DNA of 64,000 nt from Aurelia coerulea (taxonomy: Eukaryota; Cnidaria; Scyphozoa; Semaeostomeae; Ulmaridae): contig CM076953.1 of the NCBI GenBank assembly GCA_039566865.1, positions 2,914,001-2,978,000 on the forward strand. The letters run 5' to 3'. This document shows positions 61,801 to 64,000 of the stretch, one piece after another; position 1 is the first letter of the stretch, and each line of letters starts with the position of its first letter. Under the pieces are notes generated by a model, which was given only the letters and a program-made list of their open reading frames with translations, ran no database searches and was not told the DNA's origin. Both the position numbers and the translations under genes were made by a program.

Positions 61801-63024
61801 TGGCTGATTCGAAACGTTCCTAACAGTCTTTAAAATGATTTCATTCTAATAATGTTGGCCTTAGGCCGCATTAAATACTGACTATGTCGCTAAATTAATA
61901 TACAAGTTATGGATAAGTGGAATAAATGAAAAAAAACAACATGACAGCCGTCTTCCCTCTCATTCTCCGATTTGAAGCTACGTTGCATTCTCCCCCTGAC
62001 AGTGACGCGTAAATGAAAATTTAAAGGAGAACATAAACAGGGAGACTTCAGTAATGCTCAGCTTACCAGGCTTAGCTTGTTAATTTGGCTTTGCTCAGAA
62101 TTGCACTTTCTCTTGACAGCTTGCAATTCACGCTGAAAGAAAAAGAAAAATCAAACGACGTTAGTACGAGAACTGGAGTAATTTGATTCTTTGAATAAAT
62201 AGAAAATAACCACCCACCATTTTTAAAATAATCAAGATCAATTTCGCGGTTGAATTACATGAAAATACCTCAAGTTCTTTCCAAGCCATTCAATTCAAAG
62301 AAAGAAGTGATAAAATTTTATATCAACTTTTTTTAAAAACTTGGACCTTATGTGTCTCCAAGCAGATTTATGCTCTTGTTAAAGATTGAACCTAACAGGA
62401 CCTTTTCATAATTCAATTCAATTCAAGGCGAACGATGAACGCTCCCAGCACAGACAGAAATCTACATCATACCTATTTTGATGCAAATACACGTACAAAA
62501 CTATTCAATGCGTTGCTGAGAGCAATGCACGCCTTGTGAAAAAGAACTATTTTTCCAAGTAATCCCCAAAACTCTAGCACCATGTGACCGATTTTAGTAA
62601 TATATATTTCCACATTTCAGTTCGCCTTTTGCTTGAAAATGGTGTTTTTATATGATTGTAATTTTTAGCTTTTCTCAAGACCTTTCAAAAATGGCTTCCA
62701 AGTAAGATTTTCCAAAACTCTAGTACCATGTGACAGATTTTAGCAAAATAAATTTCTGCATCTTAGTTAGCCTTTTGCTTGAAAATGGTAGGTAGTTCAT
62801 TCAAATTGGTGCATAATTCATGATTTTACAGCTCGACCAACACTGATATATCGTTTGGGGACATCCGCCGGTAGTCCACAGGGTTGCCAAACGGCACCCT
62901 GCTGTAATAAGAGTTTGTTTAATAGTATACCTGAGCAGTCTTCATTTCATTATCCATGTTACTTCGACGCTGTCTGATGTCCCTCAGCTTTTGTTCTTCT
63001 TGCTGAATTTCATTTTGGCATTGC
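52453..63024 (-). CDS. SMC6: SMC6, C-terminal part (5' exons outside window)
   Basis: ATPase subunit of the SMC5/6 DNA-repair and chromosome-maintenance complex in the nucleus. Twelve exons in view, all phase-consistent: 62931-63024, 62067-62132, 61661-61717, 61074-61124, 60110-60229, 58706-58843, 57703-57818, 56125-56224, 55173-55331, 54484-54636, 53669-53766 and 52453-52549; about 415 residues. The early exons are Glu/Lys/Gln-rich coiled coil (arm after the hinge, which lies right of the window). The C-terminal ATPase half follows: [20 protein letters not shown], signature [10 protein letters not shown], Walker B with [27 protein letters not shown] and the end [18 protein letters not shown]. 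Its convergent neighbour is CHMP1. Introns carry SINE, LINE and MITE sequence. No frame break seen. Confidence 0.97.
52785..52850. repeat. (CAT)n microsatellite
   Basis: About 20 CAT units with one interruption near the right end. SMC6 last intron. Confidence 0.95.
52960..53130 (+). mobile_element. 5S-rRNA-like SINE/LINE tail fragment
   Basis: AGTTAGGCTTGGTCGAGTG, then AACTTTGATGAGCGACCTCC, resembles the internal-promoter half of 5S rRNA. CCTTCGGAAGGGACGTTAAA, as seen in many retroelement tails, follows. Degenerate; no complete element. Confidence 0.4.
53196..53252. repeat. (GAT)n-type imperfect microsatellite
   Basis: GATGATGATGACGATGGTGG units. It may form the A-poor end of the adjoining retroelement-like fragment. 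Confidence 0.8.
54950..55055. repeat. Dispersed repeat L, copy 1
   Basis: Shares CCAGCACAG, TTTTGATGCAAATACACGTA and CTGAGAGCAAT with 62435-62545. Both in SMC6 introns. Class unknown. Confidence 0.5.
56352..56666. mobile_element. TTAA-flanked MITE (piggyBac-like)
   Basis: AGGGGCTCAGTCGTCAAAC to GTTTGACGACGGAGCCCCT, with TTAA at 56348-56351 and 56667-56670; 315 bp. Internal similarity to 47244-47577 (AACTTTCATTTTGA, AAAACTGCAAAA). Confidence 0.85.
57197..57669. mobile_element. Family-H element beside an SMC6 exon
   Basis: ACAGTAAAAACCCGCGTATA then AGAACCTAATG at the left; TAGGTTCTTATGCGCGGGCT then TTACTGTA at the right. Ends 33 bp from the exon at 57703. Contains several CTTATTTGTAG / AAGAACC inverted units. 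Confidence 0.75.
57919..58424. mobile_element. Inverted-repeat element with 75-bp ends
   Basis: 57919-57992 and 58348-58422 are inverted copies (AGCCTGTGTTCCAGACCACT; AACCAAGCACTAATCCGTGT). Each end folds on itself (AGACCACTT / AAGTGGTCT). Two tandem CAGTAGGATTAGCAG-type units lie inside. SMC6 intron. Confidence 0.7.
58437..58604. mobile_element. Family-C MITE, left end lost
   Basis: AACCTGGATCGAACGATATT to AAAGGCTAAATGGTCTA. Directly abuts the inverted-repeat element at 57919-58424. Confidence 0.6.
58998..59340 (+). mobile_element. LINE reverse-transcriptase C-terminal relic
   Basis: Reads [20 protein letters not shown], then [26 protein letters not shown] and a frame change with [20 protein letters not shown]. 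This is the LRWxGHVxRM...LxxGxRxxGxP...W arrangement seen after the polymerase domain of many LINEs. A 3'-end-like stretch reaches about 59455. Frame breaks show it is dead. SMC6 intron. Confidence 0.65.
59980..60100 (+). repeat. Dispersed 3'-tail repeat
   Basis: GTTAGAAAGTATAGTAGATG, three GTATTGTAACATGT-type units and GAATAAAAAATC. Like 36175-36295. Ends 10 bp from the SMC6 exon at 60110. Confidence 0.4.
62265..62345. mobile_element. Family-G fragment
   Basis: CTTTCCAAGCCATTCAATTC and TAAAATTTTATATCAAC then TTTTTTTAAA match one end of the family-G foldbacks. Confidence 0.5.
62435..62545. repeat. Dispersed repeat L, copy 2
   Basis: Matches 54950-55055 over CCAGCACAG to AGCAATGCACGC with scattered differences. 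Confidence 0.5.
62553..62790. repeat. Tandem duplication, unit about 140 bp
   Basis: CCAAAACTCTAG.ACCATGTGA and GCCTTTTGCTTGAAAATGG occur in the same order in 62553-62650 and 62696-62790. SMC6 intron. Confidence 0.7.
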
Positions 63025-63078
63025 CTATATTTATGAAAAGATAATAAGCATAGAAAATACAATTTTGAACCAGATTAA

Positions 63079-63197
63079 AGTCTGCCTAAAATTAGATCTC
63101 AAGTGAAATTTGCGACAACGCAAAATCACCAATGCAAAACATGTCAATTGTTTTTATTCGCGGACATTTTCACGTGATATCTAATTTGAGACAGACT
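63079..63197. mobile_element. Family-B MITE
   Basis: AGTCTGCCTAAAATTAGATC to ATCTAATTTGAGACAGACT, core with TGCGACAACGCAAAATC. About 119 bp. Confidence 0.75.
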
Positions 63198-63439
63198 AAC
63201 ATGGCTTCCATCTGCAATCACATACTGTATCCTCGTTTATTGTCTGTCTCAAATGTCGGGTCAGGTTTGCGATGTATCACGAGCGCAGCTCTTCTTTTTT
63301 ATTGAGGCAGTATAGTTTGAAATCTTTTCACCTTTGGAATATCAATATCTTAAAAATTATTGGACATCAAGACTTAAACTCCAGTTGGTGTCAGTTTCAA
63401 TATTTCATTCCAAAACTCTGAAAAATGCAAAAAATTACA

Positions 63440-63750
63440 TATCACGAAACATCAGTGGGAATGATGTTCCAAACACGTGGCACCACTGAAAATCAAGGAT
63501 CTGAGACCATACTGAAGAGAATTGACCTTTGGAAAAAGTTCTCTCAGAAGGTTGCGTTGTACCATGTTGATGAACTGATGCAATGATTGAAAGGAGGTGT
63601 GGAAACGAGTAGGAGCAATTATGGGAAGAAAGCATAGCAACTTTAAGGAAGAAGATCGCGAAGACTTATCATATCCTGTGCAAAATGACGATTTGTTTGG
63701 AGCCAACTGGTTAACAGCTATCAACAGGTTACCGCTAACCAACGTACCGT
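63440..63750 (-). mobile_element. Possible retroelement C-terminal relic
   Basis: In one minus frame VPRVWNIIPTDVS resembles the VxxxWNxLP tail of LINE polymerases. Other frames carry the upstream part. Weak and broken. Confidence 0.25.
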
Positions 63751-63757
63751 TTACTTG

Positions 63758-63802
63758 GTGAAGGTGAAGGTGAAGTTGCGGTTTTTAGCGCCAAGCGCTG
63801 GG
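63758..63802 (-). mobile_element. SINE tail fragment
   Basis: AGGTGAAGTTGCGGTTTTTA then GCGCCAAGCGCTGG matches the 3' part of the SINE at 50436-50624. The tRNA-like head is absent. Confidence 0.5.
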
Positions 63803-64000
63803 CAGGCGTGCATAATGTTCAAACCTGCCTGGGAGCGGTAGAAATTCTCTGAAAACCTGCCTGCATATCAATCTTGTACAGCTAGGGTAGAGAGGCCTAT
63901 TACCAGAACCAATAATAATGCGGGTATGAAACAGTAAGTTTTTACACATGGAGCAACGAAACGATTAATCATATATTCAACAGCAGAACATGAGCAATTT

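Overview
This is animal nuclear DNA. It is AT-rich and carries six intron-rich genes with GT..AG introns, whose proteins are recognisable by eye as conserved animal proteins. There are no bacterial-style operons, no rRNA and no CRISPR. The gene content (including ENO4), compact introns and dense small DNA transposons suit a marine invertebrate, most likely a cnidarian; that assignment is inference. Exon coordinates come from reading splice sites and checking that codon phases agree across every junction.

Layout, left to right: (1) a ZDHHC9/14/18-type palmitoyltransferase on the minus strand (64-12700, 3' end outside the window). (2) Head to head with it across only 293 bp, enolase-like ENO4 on the plus strand (12994-23143, 12 exons), with an RFX X-box-like site just before its start codon. 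(3) TMEM242 on the minus strand (24510-25655, 2 exons). (4) A 4.3-kb nest of transposons (about 25846-30176) holding a long palindrome with two diverged copies of an unrecognised two-exon ORF. (5) RBBP4/7 on the minus strand (30491-42658, 18 exons, one of them a 21-nt microexon). (6) Head to head with it across 1 kb, CHMP1 on the plus strand (43659-47887, 10 exons). (7) A repeat-filled gap. (8) The C-terminal third of SMC6 on the minus strand (52453-63024, 12 exons, continuing beyond the window).

The genes are not one pathway: protein S-acylation, a probable flagellar pseudo-enolase, ATP synthase assembly, a histone chaperone, ESCRT-III and a genome-stability ATPase. ZDHHC14 and TMEM242 are also neighbours in human (6q25.3), so this looks like a retained ancient linkage into which ENO4 is interposed here.

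Introns and gaps are packed with short inverted-repeat elements. They include hAT-type MITEs with exact 8-bp target duplications, a TTAA-flanked (piggyBac-like) family, TA-type MITEs, large foldback elements, a 101-bp perfect hairpin, a tRNA-derived SINE and LINE relics. The main oddities are a one-base frame break in ENO4 exon 4, loss of catalytic residues in ENO4, microexons in three genes, and four copies of an ~85-bp element confined to RBBP4 introns.
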